A program made the translations under genes and the position numbers. The notes under the pieces were generated by a model. It did no database searches, was not told the origin of the DNA, and saw only the letters and a program-made list of their open reading frames with translations. A stretch of 64,000 nucleotides of DNA from positions 19,843,001 to 19,907,000 of the forward strand of contig OY756966.1 in NCBI GenBank assembly GCA_963580455.1. Direction: 5' to 3'. Shown piece after piece: positions 1-12,166 of the stretch (position 1 is its first letter; every line of letters begins with the position of its first letter). The DNA is from Euonymus europaeus (Eukaryota > Streptophyta > Magnoliopsida > Celastrales > Celastraceae).

Positions 1-1161
1 TGCATTTTTTTATGTACTACCTGTTTCAGAAAATTTAAACTTGAACTCAATTAATTATGTGCTTTGTGCTTAAATTGACCTTGCCTTTCCTTTGCAAGTA
101 ATTTATTATTCTTGCTCAACTTATTTAACTGATATAATAGTTCACTTGCAGGCTTTCCCTGAAAAATTCATTGGAAAAGGTTCCACCTAATTTCTCATAA
201 GGATTCATGTTGCTGACCCTAATATTCATACTATGCGGGGGCCTGTGCTTACTTGGGATAATATTCCTTCAATGCAAAATCTAACAAATTCCCTCACGCA
301 TTGACTTAATGCAGATTGGGGCTTCTAATTAAGTAGATTTGGGCCATTTGGCCACTAATGCAGATTGTGAGTTGGCTAGATGAAAGCGACGAGCATGATA
401 TGTTTCTGTTCATCAATGACCCCAAAGGGATAGGAGCGCTCCCTCTTTTCGTTTATTTTAATGCCCCTTCAAAAATTGGTCAGTTGCATGATCAGCCTTA
501 TTTTGGCTTGCTGTGATTACTAGTTTATCAGTGTTAATAGCTTTTAACATTGGCGGCCCATAGCAGTGCCAAAGAGCTAGTTTTCGATCATTCTGTTTAG
601 CCAAGTAATTCTGCGTCGTCCTTTCTGCTTTTTATAATTTAGAATTTAAGAATTATTATTATTATTTCATCAAAATCAACCATATGATAACATTAGAATC
701 ACTAACATACCTAGTAACATAAAAAACTATGAAAAAAATCTAATTTGAAGGGATCTGAGGGATAACTACAACTATAAGATCACACTGGCTACTTTAATCC
801 TACTAATAGACATCGGGCTTTGGAAGAGAACCCCAAGGCCCAGGTAAAACCCTCCCGATGGTAAAATAAGTGCCCTCTTTGACATCACAGAAAATCCATC
901 GGCGATCATTCGCTCCTCCGTGTCTCTGCCGCTGCTCGTTAAACTTTAATCGCGACGGTCGAAGGTGAATGAATCGAATTCAATTGATGGTTATTTTTTA
1001 TTATAATTTACTTCATCCTCCTTTTTATTTTATTTTATAAAAGAGTTGTCGGCTGACCATTGATATTATTAATTTTGCCTAATTGCAAAAACCCAAAGGC
1101 CTTCTTATAATTTTATCTAAAAAGATTGTATCGTGAGACTTGAGATTAGAGTTATTGACGT
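1..1161. other. Left flank without a recognisable gene
   Basis: No ORF with a recognisable family was found. The stretch is AT-rich, with an ATT-rich run near 648-666. A short reading on the plus strand around 360-500 (beginning MQIVSWLDESDEHDMFLF) looks coding-like and faintly resembles the ClpP core. It breaks after about 50 codons, so no call is made. The last five bases before the next element (1157-1161, GACGT) are the left flank of the copia LTR. Confidence 0.4.
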
Positions 1162-2178
1162 TGTTGGAATAATACTGATCAGATATACTTTTTTTATTAG
1201 CTAATAATGTGTTCCCATTAATATGATGTGAAAATTTGGTGTCTCTCATCAAGATCGTTACCCAACATATATGGAACTAAAATGCGGAAAATAAAAGAAA
1301 TAAGAACACCACAATTTTACGAGGAAAATCCAACTTGGAAAAAAACCTCAAGTCTATGAGCGACCAACCTTAAGAAACATTTCACTAATCACGAATCAAG
1401 AGTACAACCCTATCTTTGACCTAAATATATCGCTCATACATCTCATTCAGTGTATGTTTCAACTCAACACTCAACCCACCTAGGTAGAGCTTGCTTTTGG
1501 CGCCTCCAAAAGACTTCACGAACAAGGAATCAACACTTTCTTCTCAAGAACACAGTTGAACCTCTTTGAAGAATCACCACTCAAAATATAAATACCTCAC
1601 TACAATTCTCTCTTTACTCAAACACTCAAGATTCACAAGAATCATCTCAAAATTTGCTAGAAAAATATTTGAGAGAATAACGACAACAACTCAAGCTCAT
1701 GTGTATGGGCATAAGACTTTTCTTTGGAATTGCTTTCCCACCTTCAACTTTCACGTGTGTCCCTTATAAAGTGCAAAATTCAAGCCATGAATTATCATGA
1801 TAAGATCTGATTGTTATCACCCGTAACCAATTGTAGATAAAGCATAACTCCAAGATGTCAATCATTTATCTCCAGTAACCAATTGTAGATAAAGCAAAAT
1901 TCCAAGTGATGGCAATCATTTATGCACAAAAAACTCTAAGTGATATGAGACACATAGCCAGTAGGAATTAAAAGACAGTAACTTAAACCAACATGAAAAC
2001 AATAATAACACGTCGCCATCACTTATTGTGCATCTAATTCATTAATTCATTTGGTTCCTAAAACACCATTACCATAATTCATGCAAACAATTCACGTAAT
2101 CAATGTACAACAATTAAAAATCCATGGAAAATTAGATTATCACAGAATTGTCATAATTATGCTTTTTATAAACCAACA
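1162..2178 (-). repeat. LTR of a minus-strand Ty1/copia element
   Basis: This 1017-bp block begins TGTTGG and ends CCAACA, the short inverted ends typical of an LTR. It is followed on the plus strand by ATCTCCCC, the reverse complement of a polypurine tract. That places it as the 3' LTR of an element read on the minus strand. The copia tail at 3318-3602 lies on the same strand and in the expected order. The partner 5' LTR is not in the window. Copia membership rests on the RNase H relic; the exact ends are read by eye. Confidence 0.7.
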
Positions 2179-3317
2179 ATCTCCCCTCGACAATTGTGGG
2201 ATCAAAATAACTGCACAACACAAATATTTCCACACACCAAAAATTGAGCATAATAGTATAAGAACATGCTCCCCTTAAATCAATAATCAAGAACATAAAA
2301 AGTTCACCTCATTATATTATCTCCCCGTCAAAATGTTTTCTCCCCCTTTTTGACCCAGAAATTGTCAAAAATGGGCTCTCAAAATTGCTGAGAAAATGAG
2401 GTAATTGAGATTACATTTAATTCTCACTTGACCTACAGATTTGAAAAATATTTTCACCTTGAACATAACTAGGTCATCCCAAAGAATTAAAAACACATAA
2501 AGAGAATCCAAATAGAATAGGAAATCAAGCGAAATTGGTTTCAAGGATGGAACTTTGTAGATTTTGATACTCAATCAAAAGAATTAAAACAATGATAAGA
2601 AAGAGTTAACATTGGATGTGTTCAAGAAATGGACTTACTACTCACTTATCATGTCCTTGAAATCTGATTCATGTTATTCATTCATGTGCATCTATGTGTG
2701 AATCTCAAAAACTTGTTAGATCAAGATATAACATAATACAAGAAATTGATTTTTCATAGGTTTTCAAATCTAGATCCCTTGGTACTTTTATGTGCATGCA
2801 AGCAACACATACGATTACCCCCTTTATTTCAAGGGGTGAAACCTTTGAATTCATGGTGGCTCTCACAGTGAAACTTAGGTAGCTCCATTTATTTCAAGAG
2901 ATACTTATTCTTTAAGCTTAGGTAGCTCGCTTTATTTCAAGAGATACATACCTTTTAATCTTAGGTAGGTCCCTTTATTTATTTAATTTTTTAAATGCCT
3001 TTGACATAGCCTTTTCCATTTGTATTGCTAGCATCAAGTTTCCCAAAGAACTGTTCAATAGACCTATCAAGATAAATTTCAAGCATTATGTCAATTGGAC
3101 TTCACAAGTAGAGATTTGTGAAAAACAATATATGACTAATAACATTATCTTTTCAATTTTATGAACGGATTAGCCATTTAACAATAAACACATTCAGAGG
3201 TAACATCAAACAATTAATGCTTCAATCATAAATCAAGAATTAAATCATATATCTCACACACATGTTACCTCAAGCTACTTGAAAATCTATTCTATTGTAA
3301 TCAATCCTAGTGCTTTT
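2179..3317 (-). mobile_element. Copia 3' untranslated interior
   Basis: This non-coding interior lies between the copia LTR and the RNase H relic. It contains pyrimidine-rich runs such as TCTCCCCCTTTTTGAC near 2339, which on the minus strand read as purine tracts. It also holds a degenerate 43-bp tandem repeat whose units start near 2874, 2917 and 2960 with CTTAGGTAG. No reading frame of note is present; the small ORFs here lack any family signature. Confidence 0.55.
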
Positions 3318-3602
3318 TTAGGAACAAAAACTTTGTCTGTGTAAGGGTTTTGTAAAAATATTAGCCAATTGATTTTCAGTAGAAATATATCCAAGACACA
3401 GATTCATTTTCAAAAATTCATGCGTGAAATGATGATGAAACTCTATATGCTCGGTTCAAGAATTTGAAATGTAACCGCACTCATATTATCAAAAATAAAT
3501 ACGGTCATACTTTACTTATTCAATCCATAGTTCTGAAGCATTTGTTTCATCAAAAGTGTCTGAGTGCAACAACTTCCAACAACCATGTATCCAACTCTAA
3601 CT
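3318..3602 (-). pseudogene. Copia RNase H C-terminal fragment
   Basis: On the minus strand two frames together give the C-terminal end of a Ty1/copia RNase H. The first part reads GSCCTQTLLMKQMLQNYGL and then FDNMSAVTF. The second part contains HIEFHHHFTHEFL and STENQLANIFTKPLHRQSF, ending at a stop at 3318. These are the conserved last RNase H blocks (the DNMSA, RHH-type and LADILTKPL-type motifs). An in-frame stop and a frameshift break it. The rest of pol is missing because the gypsy LTR at 3730 cuts it off. RNase H removes the RNA strand of the RNA:DNA hybrid in an active element; this relic is dead. Confidence 0.85.
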
Positions 3603-3729
3603 CATTTTTTATTTGTGCTTGTGTTTTCATGGGGGTAGTTACTTCTCCAACAATTATATCTTGGATATCATTCATTTTGACTTGCAGGGATGGTTTTAGA
3701 ATATCTGAAGTAGGCTCGCTGTAAGTTAC

Positions 3730-5898
3730 TGTGACACCCAGACCCGGAATTCACGCACTGAGCTGGGAGTACCTCTTTATATGTGCACTCTATCACTACG
3801 GACCTCATTACACGTCATCCTAACCCTGGATTCTAACAGAAATCCGCCAGCATCTCCCCGTATATCGGAGAATGCCAACCTGGAGTCACATAACACATTA
3901 TACAAGAAATGTAATCAATAATAATTCAGAGCAATTTCGTAGCCTTGCAGCGCCTCTGGCCATCTAACCACATTCACACTCTAGGTAGGCCTCAGGCCTC
4001 CTAATCACATACAAATAATATGCAAAACATAATCACATCAATATCGTCAATAAAGACTATCAAAGTCTACAAATCCGAACCCATGGTCCATCATCCAGGT
4101 ACGAGAGTATAGATCACACGACATACACTTTCGATCCTTCATCTAACATTCTGAAAAGGTATTTAACAGCATAGTATTAAACAGTATAAAAGTACTAAAT
4201 GTACTCAACAACTAACAAGTTCCAATATATCAATTACGAATCCTAGTGCTCCTAGGGTGGCCATCCATGTCACACGTCCTACTGATCCGCAGTCTGGTTC
4301 TTAGCACCAGTCTCACCTGAAGGATAGAGAAAAGAAATAGGGTGAGCAATGGCTCAGTAGGGGTAAAAGTCCAACAGATTAATAGCTGAATTTAAGAGAA
4401 TTGTTAATGCAACAATATGCTCATGACCATGAACCATTACAAAAAATACTCATCAATTTGCAATCATATTCTCAACCAAGAGTCCAAACGGAATTATGCC
4501 TCGGTATCCGTCTCCTCATTTCAAAATCAGTGAACACCGCCACTATTGACTCAAAAGGGAACATGACCAATCACAAGATTTCAGTCTTGTCCATACTAAC
4601 TCGAGTTCCTTGAAGCAAGCCCCTTGGGGTCTCAGTATGTTGCCTCATGTGGGTCTCATCCAGTCGGAACCAAGCCTAGCTCCTCCAACCCTCCTCCCAC
4701 ATGACATTCAATCAATCTACGAGAATTTTGAGTCCATACTCGAAACTTCCTATGCGGCTCTAATGTAAAACACATGACATGCTATGACCAAATATACATA
4801 TGGTAACTACTCATGATGCATGACAAGATCAATTCATGCCGATATATGACCGAGCATTCATAAGGTTATGCAACTAAAGATTTAGGCATTTCAAAGTATA
4901 ACCCTAGGTTCGTTCCACCTTAGAGAACAATTAAGGAGGAACACAAATATGGCGACCAATGAGTAATAACGACCACATTTTTGAATAATCGAGAATGAAA
5001 TGAAAAGATTGAGCTAGAATCCCAACCTCATTGTCCAAGCAAAGACTTACCAACTCAAATTCCAAAAACCAGTGTTTCGACCCATTCTCTCAACCTATTG
5101 ATTTCAACAAACCAATCTCATATAATCATATCAATAACATCCATATACCATGACAACATGAATTTAATCACAAATCAAGAGAGACATGCCTTCTCTCTCT
5201 AGGATTTCACCAAATCCTCCAAATTCCACCCAAATTTGAAACTCAACCTAAACCAATGATCAAACCTAGTAAAACAATCATAAATAACCTCAGAATCAAC
5301 ATATCTAAGCCATACATTCCACCTATTTCAGAATCAAACGAAATATAGAAAAATCCTAGATTTACCAAAACTAGAAAAACTTACTTGAATCTTGAAAATC
5401 TTCTTGAAACTTGCTTGAATTTTCAATCCAAGCCTTAATCTTCAATAATATCTCAAGAATCTCTCTCTCTTTCTAATTTTCTCTCTCTCTCTCTCTCTAA
5501 AATTGGGCTTCTCTAAAAAATGGCATAACTGACTCGCGTAACTTCATTTAATAGCTCGGGTTGCACCTAGGCATGTAGGAGGTGCGCCTAGGCGCAACTG
5601 GTCTTCAGTTTCCTGAGGACCACTAGATTGGGCGCTCCTGGGAGAACTTTTGCACACGCCTAGGCGTGTGGCCTTATTGTTTCCAACTCCTTCTCGATCT
5701 TAGCTTCAATTTGATATATTATGGGCCTGAAACAGACATCTGTGCTAAAATTTATGACCCTTTTAGTGAACCTAGTTTAAAAACAATTATTTACAGTCAT
5801 ATACAACTCGAATGGTCCGTAACCTCTTCCAATCCATTCCAAATAACTTATTACCCAAAATTTAACTGAACTTAGTATTTTTGGGTTGGGGTTTCACA
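3730..5898 (-). repeat. 2.17-kb LTR of a gypsy-like element
   Basis: The block starts TGTGACACCCAGACCC and ends GGGTTGGGGTTTCACA, which are imperfect inverse complements. Immediately outside the right end is TCCCTTCCCCCTTAAAC, the reverse complement of a polypurine tract, then TTTCGTCCCCGAAATTT, a signature seen beside the 3' LTR of many plant gypsy elements. The element therefore runs on the minus strand. The same family occurs inverted as the solo LTR at 23112-25152 and as a fragment at 47175-48200. Shared landmarks are CTCCCCGTATATCGGAGAA, the AGCAATGGCTCAGTAG stretch and CCTAGGCG words. No 5-bp target duplication could be confirmed because the other end of the element is lost. Confidence 0.75.
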
Positions 5899-6399
5899 TC
5901 CCTTCCCCCTTAAACAAATTTCGTCCCCGAAATTTAACAAACTTTCCTAAATCCCTAAGTTTGCACAACTCATTGGATATGCGTGTCGACCCATCCTTGA
6001 TCTTAAAATCCACATGGAACTCATCCTCTTCATGATATCACTTGACCCCCATTCTCCACATCAACATAGGTTTCCCTATTAATTAAGTAACTCCACTTGA
6101 CCGTGCTATTTGTACCATCATCATCATCATCATCAGACTGTTTAGAATCCTTTTTGGATTTGCCTTCAACTTTACTAGCATCGTTGGACTTGTAAAGCAT
6201 ACTTCAACTTTTTGAACATCATCATAATATATATTTATATATATATAATTTTACACACAAGCTCCATACATTTTCCTACTACAAGGTCAAACTCAAATAT
6301 CAAGGGTTCTTATTGCTAAGACCCATGTTCCATACACTTACACTAATATTGACTCTGTGAGCTTTATTTTCATACATAACCTAGACCACATGCAACTAA

Positions 6400-6900
6400 C
6401 TTCATGTTATACAATATTTTTCCTCAAACACCGCTTCTTCCTCAGATTCTTCTTCAGGATCTTCCTCAAGCCTCTCAGATTGTCGGACCCGACTCGCCAA
6501 GAATTCATTCTCATATCGCAGTCCCCTGTTCTCCTCCCCTAGACATACAACCTCACGCCGGAGTCTTGGAATCTCCTATTGTTGGATCTCCAGGTTGCTA
6601 TTTTTCCCATAGTTGTAGCCCGCTATTTGCACATAATGCTCATTCCTCAACTTATGAAGCATAATTCGAGCACACTCCTCCTTAACATCTCATTCCCCAA
6701 CATTAAACATGGTCCATGCTCTAATCACACATCCCACGGCACCCAAATCGACTTTTGGGTTTCGTAAAGTGATTTTCGTTCTAACATATGAAGGTCTCTC
6801 ACCGTTCTGTAACGTGGAAGAGGTATTCAATGGCTAGAAGCAAACTCTTCTAGCACTCTTACTAAACAACACTGGGCGTTTTCTCCACTTGTCATTTTCC
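6400..6900 (-). pseudogene. Decayed coiled-coil ORF of unknown function
   Basis: A minus-strand reading stays protein-like for about 160 codons with a few stops. It contains VRTKITLRNPKVDLGAVGCV, then KEECARIMLHKLRNEHYV, then RLRREVVCLGEENRGLRYE and an acidic tail (EEDPEEESEEE). The charged heptad-like stretch suggests a coiled coil. I do not recognise the family. It sits just inside the polypurine tract of the gypsy-like element, where gypsy elements sometimes carry an extra ORF. It could also be a captured host-gene fragment. Confidence 0.45.
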
Positions 6901-6935
6901 TCAATGGTATGGTCATTCACCTTGGTTTCCCTTCC

Positions 6936-6957
6936 ATATATATATATATATATATAT
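6936..6957. repeat. (TA)n microsatellite
   Basis: A simple run of alternating T and A inside the interior of the gypsy-like element. Similar short TA runs occur near 6230-6250. Confidence 0.8.
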
Positions 6958-9039
6958 AGTCCAAATTCCTAACACGTTTCTTGTAACTCCTACAACCCTA
7001 GGTAACCTTGCACAAACGTGTATCCCCTTAAAGTATCCTAGCCTTTTTCAGCTACTGATGACGTGTCAACATCCCTTGTGATGTTCTAAAACATCTGTGT
7101 GATTTTGCTTCACCCAAATCCCTTTTAATCGTAACACAAAATCTCCACTATCTCTGATTGATTCCTAGCGAATACCTTTGTCTTCCCCGAATCTTCAATG
7201 TCAGTAATAATTCTACCTTGTTAGTATTTGTTCACCAGACCAACTAGTCTATGCTAGTGTGCGCTCTGATGTCTCGATAAACTCCATTTAACTTCTAGGG
7301 GTATTCAGTCCCTCCCCCTCTATCCACAATTAATATTTCAAATTCCTTAAATAAACTCTTGAATATGCAACTCATTCTCACATGGTTATAACTTATTCAC
7401 CTTTGATTCTCAACCACACATCCTTCACCATCATATTCAATAAAATAAAGAATATTTATCCTACTGACATTCGAAGTAAACACCCAATGTCTAAACTTCT
7501 CACCAATGATGTTGTAATCAACACCATTAATCTTCATTTCTTTACTATTTGGTGTTAGTAATAAAATACATCAACACCTACCAAACATCTAGTACCTCTC
7601 ACAATTTGAGACCATTTATCTTATTCTCGAGCGGATTATTTTCGCCCCATCATTCTGTAAACAAATGTCATTCATTTTATCCTAAGTAAATATTCATTCC
7701 CTCTCTACATCCCCTATCTCTTAAGGAATTTCATTTCCCCCCAAATTTAACACACCTTTATATACTTCATGAAAATCTTGCTCAAGGATACTAATCCTAT
7801 TTCCAAGTCCCTCTTAATGGACTCTAAATAATGAGTTTGTCATTCAACTAGATAACTCTTAGCTACAACCATTTGTCATGAAGTTTCCATGACTCTACAC
7901 TAAACTCACCATCACATTCATTCATTTTCATCAATTTTTTTTCATCATTTTATACAAGAATCACCAAGACTCCATCTTCTAGCTTACACACACCACCCAA
8001 CAATCTCCCTTTCGACTAATGTTACACCTCAAACAAATATTCACTTGAACTATTCAACAACATCCTCGATATGCCTCGGATGCTTTGATGTGATCTAATG
8101 TCCATCTCTTCTCTATACCTCTTGTACCCATTATACGTTTCTCCACATTTATTCTTTTCCACAAATATCATTTCAATTGACCTGAGTCAATTACCACCTA
8201 AATTACAATAACTTCCTATACCATTTCATAGTACACTATCAACTATAGATCACCGATCCATTTCCATTCCCAAACCACCAACTCATCAATATCCGCTCAT
8301 GTGCACAATTTGCACCATAGCACTCGATGCGACTTAGGCACACCTCGCATTCTATTTAATGTTCCAAAATAAATTCAATCTATTTTCTCAAACAAATTCA
8401 CTCTCATTTGATTCCAATACATTCACCGATACAGCCCATGCGCAAACACTTAACCAACAGCCCAATTGTACGCTCATGGATAATATATTTGCCCATTATT
8501 CGGGGTACATCTGCACTAATGCACTACTTCACCCCATCATTTCTTAGCTAAACCATATTTCGGTTTGCAACTCATACACCATGTAACCGCTCAACAGCAT
8601 GTGTTACCCTTGTCAATCATGCTCGAGTACCCACAATAATATAGACTATCATATTTTGTAATCCTTGCACCACATGTCATAGCCATGATGGGCCTAACAA
8701 CACACGCATACAAAGCATCGCAGTCTGTAACTTGTGCACCACGTGGTAGCTTGACAACTTTCTTTAACCCAAGTCAACTAAACTCAGTATCACACTTGCA
8801 ACTGCTACACCACATGTCACACCTAAAAGGCTTTACAGAACACGCCGATGCAGAGTATCATCCACCACAATGCCATTAAAGTCATCAATCACAGCCTATA
8901 GCTCTACTAACATTAGCCTAATTGGATTATTCTACGAGTTTACATGTAATTTATCACCTATTAAAAAAATTTAGTGTTAGTGATAAATATCCCCAGCACT
9001 CTCAAACCCAAACTTTCATTTACGAATATGAAAAGGAAC

Positions 9040-9345
9040 TTAAATGTCCTTTTCAAATGAAACTATCATCCAACAACTTAAATTCAAGAAATTACCTCTA
9101 ACAAAGTTGAGATTTTCATAAGTCTCCTGAGGTTCCAATTTATGGTCACTTTTCTTTATCAACGCTAGTTGTTGTAGAGGTTGTAAACCTAGTGTCTGTA
9201 CTTGTTGTAACCCCCTACTATTCTGTGGACCCTCATTCTTCTTGTGGTCGATCATGCCACACCTAAAGCACTTTAATCCTGTACTCGTACACTGGTCCCT
9301 CTTATAACCTTCTTCACAGCAGTATAGACTTGAGTCTTCAAACAC
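9040..9345 (-). pseudogene. Gypsy gag zinc-knuckle fragment
   Basis: The minus-strand reading contains CTSTGLKCFRCGMIDHKKNE followed by GPQN, and before it LYCCEEGYKRDQC. This resembles the tandem CCHC knuckles of Ty3/gypsy Gag, where a C-x2-C-x4-H-x4-C motif binds RNA. The final cysteine of the second knuckle is replaced (NEGPQN where CPQN is usual). The fragment lies at the 5' side of the minus-strand element whose LTR is at 3730-5898, which fits its order. Pol between them is absent. It is cut at about 9350 by the start of the Tat-type sequence. Confidence 0.6.
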
Positions 9346-9360
9346 AAGCGATACTAGAAG

Positions 9361-9533
9361 CCTGGTAGGCCTACCGACCAGGATAGTATCTCCACTCTCT
9401 CAGAAACTTGCGAAAAATTGACACTTACAAAAGTCTTGAAAAACAAGGAGACTGGTCGGCCTACCGACCAGGAGTGCAAATTAATCTTTAAAAAAAAAGA
9501 GGTACTTGGAGCCTGGTCAGTTAACTGACCAGG
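9361..9533. repeat. Three spaced 22-bp inverted-repeat hairpins
   Basis: Three 22-bp near-palindromes start at 9361, 9451 and 9512. The second has arms CTGGTCGG and CCGACCAG around CCTA. The third is a perfect palindrome with arms CCTGGTCAG and CTGACCAGG around TTAA. The first has one arm mismatch. The core differs between units while the outer CCTGGT/ACCAGG arms are conserved. They lie at the left edge of the Tat-type fragment, downstream of its antisense ORF. Confidence 0.75.
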
Positions 9534-9675
9534 AGTGCATATTTGTCTTATAAAAAAATGACAATAATATATGTATGTGGATTGTTGAGCAACAAAACAT
9601 TTCATTAAGAAAAAGATCTTCATTACATAAATGATAAAAACAAAAGGGGCAAAGCCCATACAAAGGAAAAGTTTA

Positions 9676-11860
9676 AGCATCTAATAGAGGAGCTCCAGAG
9701 CCAGACTCTTCGGCACGAAGGACATCTGTTGGAATGGCTAAGGAAGCCTCCTCGGTAGTCTTGGCAGGTGGAAAAGAAGCTGGGTCATGTAATGCTCCTT
9801 GGTCAGCCTATACAATCTCTTCTTCTTCCACTACCTCGACTTCCTCATCAGAAGCTTCCTACTCAGAAAAATCCATTTTGGCAAGCCTCCTATTCCACCT
9901 CTACTCTAATTTCCTGAAAGCTTCAATTATCTCCTCCTTGGACTCCTCAAGCTGATCCCTTCCCATGAGGGAAGGGCATAAGGGAGTCAGGATGGAGGAG
10001 TCCAGACCAGCCCTGAAAAGTAACTTCCTGGACTTCTTGACACCTCCACGGAAGCCATAGAAGCCTTCCTCCCTCAATACAGTCTTGAACTCCTCGGAGT
10101 CCTTGAACTTCTGGATGGTCTGCTGCTCGACATCACCGAGGAGTTCTTGGTAGGTCTCATCTCTCTTTCAAGTATCTTCGTTGCCAAGAGCTTTCTGAAG
10201 CTGCGCAGTATGAGCCTGGAGCATTTCCTCCATCTCGGCCTTCACCAAGTTTAGCTCATTTTTTTGCCTTGGTGGCATGCTCTTCAGCAGCATCAGCTCT
10301 CTCCCTCTGCACAGTCTCTTTATAGGCAAACCGAGCAATGCTGGAAGGAAGGGTAGAGAGGTGTACAGCAGTCTAAAAAAAAGAGTTAGAAAAATTCTGG
10401 CTAAAAATCAAGATACCGAGCTCTGGAGCACTAGGTCATACCTGTATGAAGAGGGAATTCATTTGAGTAAGATGCTCCATGGCAGTAAGGCTAGACACTC
10501 TATCAAAGTCCGTAGGGGTAGGCAGGTTCTTCAGCATCTCGGTAGCCACCCTAGAATTGACTACCCTGTCATTCTGACTGACATCCCATTGAGGAGCATG
10601 CCGAGTAAAATCTTCCTCGGTAATGGGACCCACAGATGGATCGTTCACCTGTCGAGGGAAGATTGGAACCCCTGACCGCGGTGTTGGCAACCGAGAAGGG
10701 AGGGTAGTGCGGGTCACTGTGGTGACCAAAGTGGTGGCTCCAGTAAATGCTATCTCAGAAGCCCTGGTCTCCCCCGTGGCGCCCACTCAAGGCCTCTTGG
10801 GCTCCTTGCCTTTGTTTGTTTTCTTCCTCTTTTGTTGCCGAGGAAGGGGAGCTGTGTTCATCCCCATATACTCGGACAAGTCAGTCATATATGCAAAGCA
10901 CCACAACAAGTCAAATACATACCAATCAATAATGCTAACCAAGAACATAGAAAAAGGAAAAACAAAAGCAAACCTTGCAGAGATCCATAACAACAATTAG
11001 AAATAGAGAAGTCTTGCAAGTTGAACTTCATGTCGGTATCGGCCCCAACGACAAGGAGTTCCTTCCGGGCCTCATACAATTTTAATTCTTCCCCTTTCAA
11101 CTGGGGTGGATGATTGAACTGATCGGTAAGTTGTACCGACCAGGTGGTATGAAAAGAAAGTTCCTCTCCTTGAGGAAGAGGAACTTGTACAAAGATGTAT
11201 GAATTCTTCCATCTCTTGATAGACTGGTTGTACAAGGGAGACCTCAGCCCTGGCTTAAGTTTGAAGTAAAATAGGCCAGGAGAGTTTGGAAGATTGCACA
11301 ACAAGCAAAGATGTTGAATGACCGAGGAGGAAATACCGAGATGGTGTCTATGAGAAAGACATAGAATATTGGCTAGAAAGTGCTAGGTATTGGGTGCCAG
11401 AATATCTAGAGAGAGATTAAACCGACGAAAAAGACTGGTAATGGCTTGTGGGAAGGGAATCCTAGCATCTGCTTGAAGTGACCTAAGTGAGATAGCAAAC
11501 TCACCTCGGTTATGGTGAAATGGAGACTCAACCTTACCCACACGATGGTAAGTGTAGGGGACACCACACCTAGCCACTATATCATCAATATAGCTGTTTG
11601 GTTGGTCACAAGTAAGATAGGTCGGTTCAGATGTGCTTACATCAGTACCTCCACCCCTCTCATTAGGAGGGGGTAAGTCATAGGGGGCATACTCTATGGG
11701 GTAGTCTACCGACGAAGCCTTTACAAAGGATGGTTATCTTGAAGGAGGATTGGTCTGAGTTATAACCACCTCATCGGTAGAGGTGGTTGCTCGATCGCTA
11801 TCTGAAGAAGAGGTTGAGAGATCGAGATAGAAGAAAAGCTGGTACTAGAGGAAGATATGT
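9676..11860 (-). pseudogene. Antisense extra ORF of a Tat-type gypsy element
   Basis: A long minus-strand coding region opposite to the LTR direction. Its N-terminal part (about 11630 down to 11000) reads SYIDDIVARCGVPYTYHRVG, then FAISLRSLQADARIPFPQAI, then FYFKLKPGLRSPLY and KRWKNSYIFVQVP. This pattern recalls the 'putative gypsy type transposon' family (PF04195). Further on come a proline/threonine-rich linker, a coiled-coil stretch (NELNLVKAEMEEMLQAHTAQ near 10270) and an acidic end (EEVEVVEEEEIV). It ends at a stop near 9676. Stops near 11380 and several frameshifts break it. Extra ORFs between pol and the 3' LTR, some antisense, are known for Tat-lineage elements; their function is not settled. 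Confidence 0.65.
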
Positions 11861-12154
11861 CTTACCTGAATATATGCTCGATAAGTGGAAGTTTTTTTTA
11901 GAGATGTTAGGTTGGTCAGTATGTATGACTGCTCGGTAAGTTGCTCTCAAATTATCTAAGACGTGTGGAATGACTAGGCCTTCAAGCCTTTTTATAGTAA
12001 GAGACCACCTTCAGATCAACGGCCAGGAATAGATGGTCAATGAGCCGCGCAGATATGGATCATTGATCTGAAGGTCTGGGTTGTCATCTCTCCATTAATG
12101 GCATGACATGAATATTCCTTCCATCGATTTGTGCAGACGACACCTCGATAAAAT

Positions 12155-12166
12155 AGTGGGGGCAAC
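12155..12166 (+). other. Polypurine tract of the Tat-type element
   Basis: The sequence AGTGGGGGCAAC sits directly before the LTR start TGATATTAC. It matches the usual position and purine content of a plus-strand priming site, so this element reads on the plus strand. Confidence 0.65.

Larger units (their letters stand above)
5899..9039 (-). mobile_element. Long interior of the gypsy-like element, no pol
   Basis: About 3.1 kb lies between the polypurine tract and the gag relic. Reading both strands I found no reverse transcriptase, integrase or protease motif. This suggests an internally deleted or non-autonomous derivative (LARD-like). It contains an (ATC)n run near 6115-6135, TA-rich runs near 6225-6250 and a (TA)n run near 6936-6957. 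One minus-strand reading with coding character is listed separately. From 7000 to 9000 only short, unrecognised frames are present. Confidence 0.5.

Noticed and set aside
360..500. Possible ClpP-like fragment
   Set aside because: Only a short patch (FLFINDPKGIG) is suggestive; the conserved serine and histidine blocks were not found.
10277..10675. Plus-strand 132-codon ORF (and 10623-11000)
   Set aside because: These are shadows of the minus-strand extra ORF of the Tat-type element; no family signal on the plus strand.
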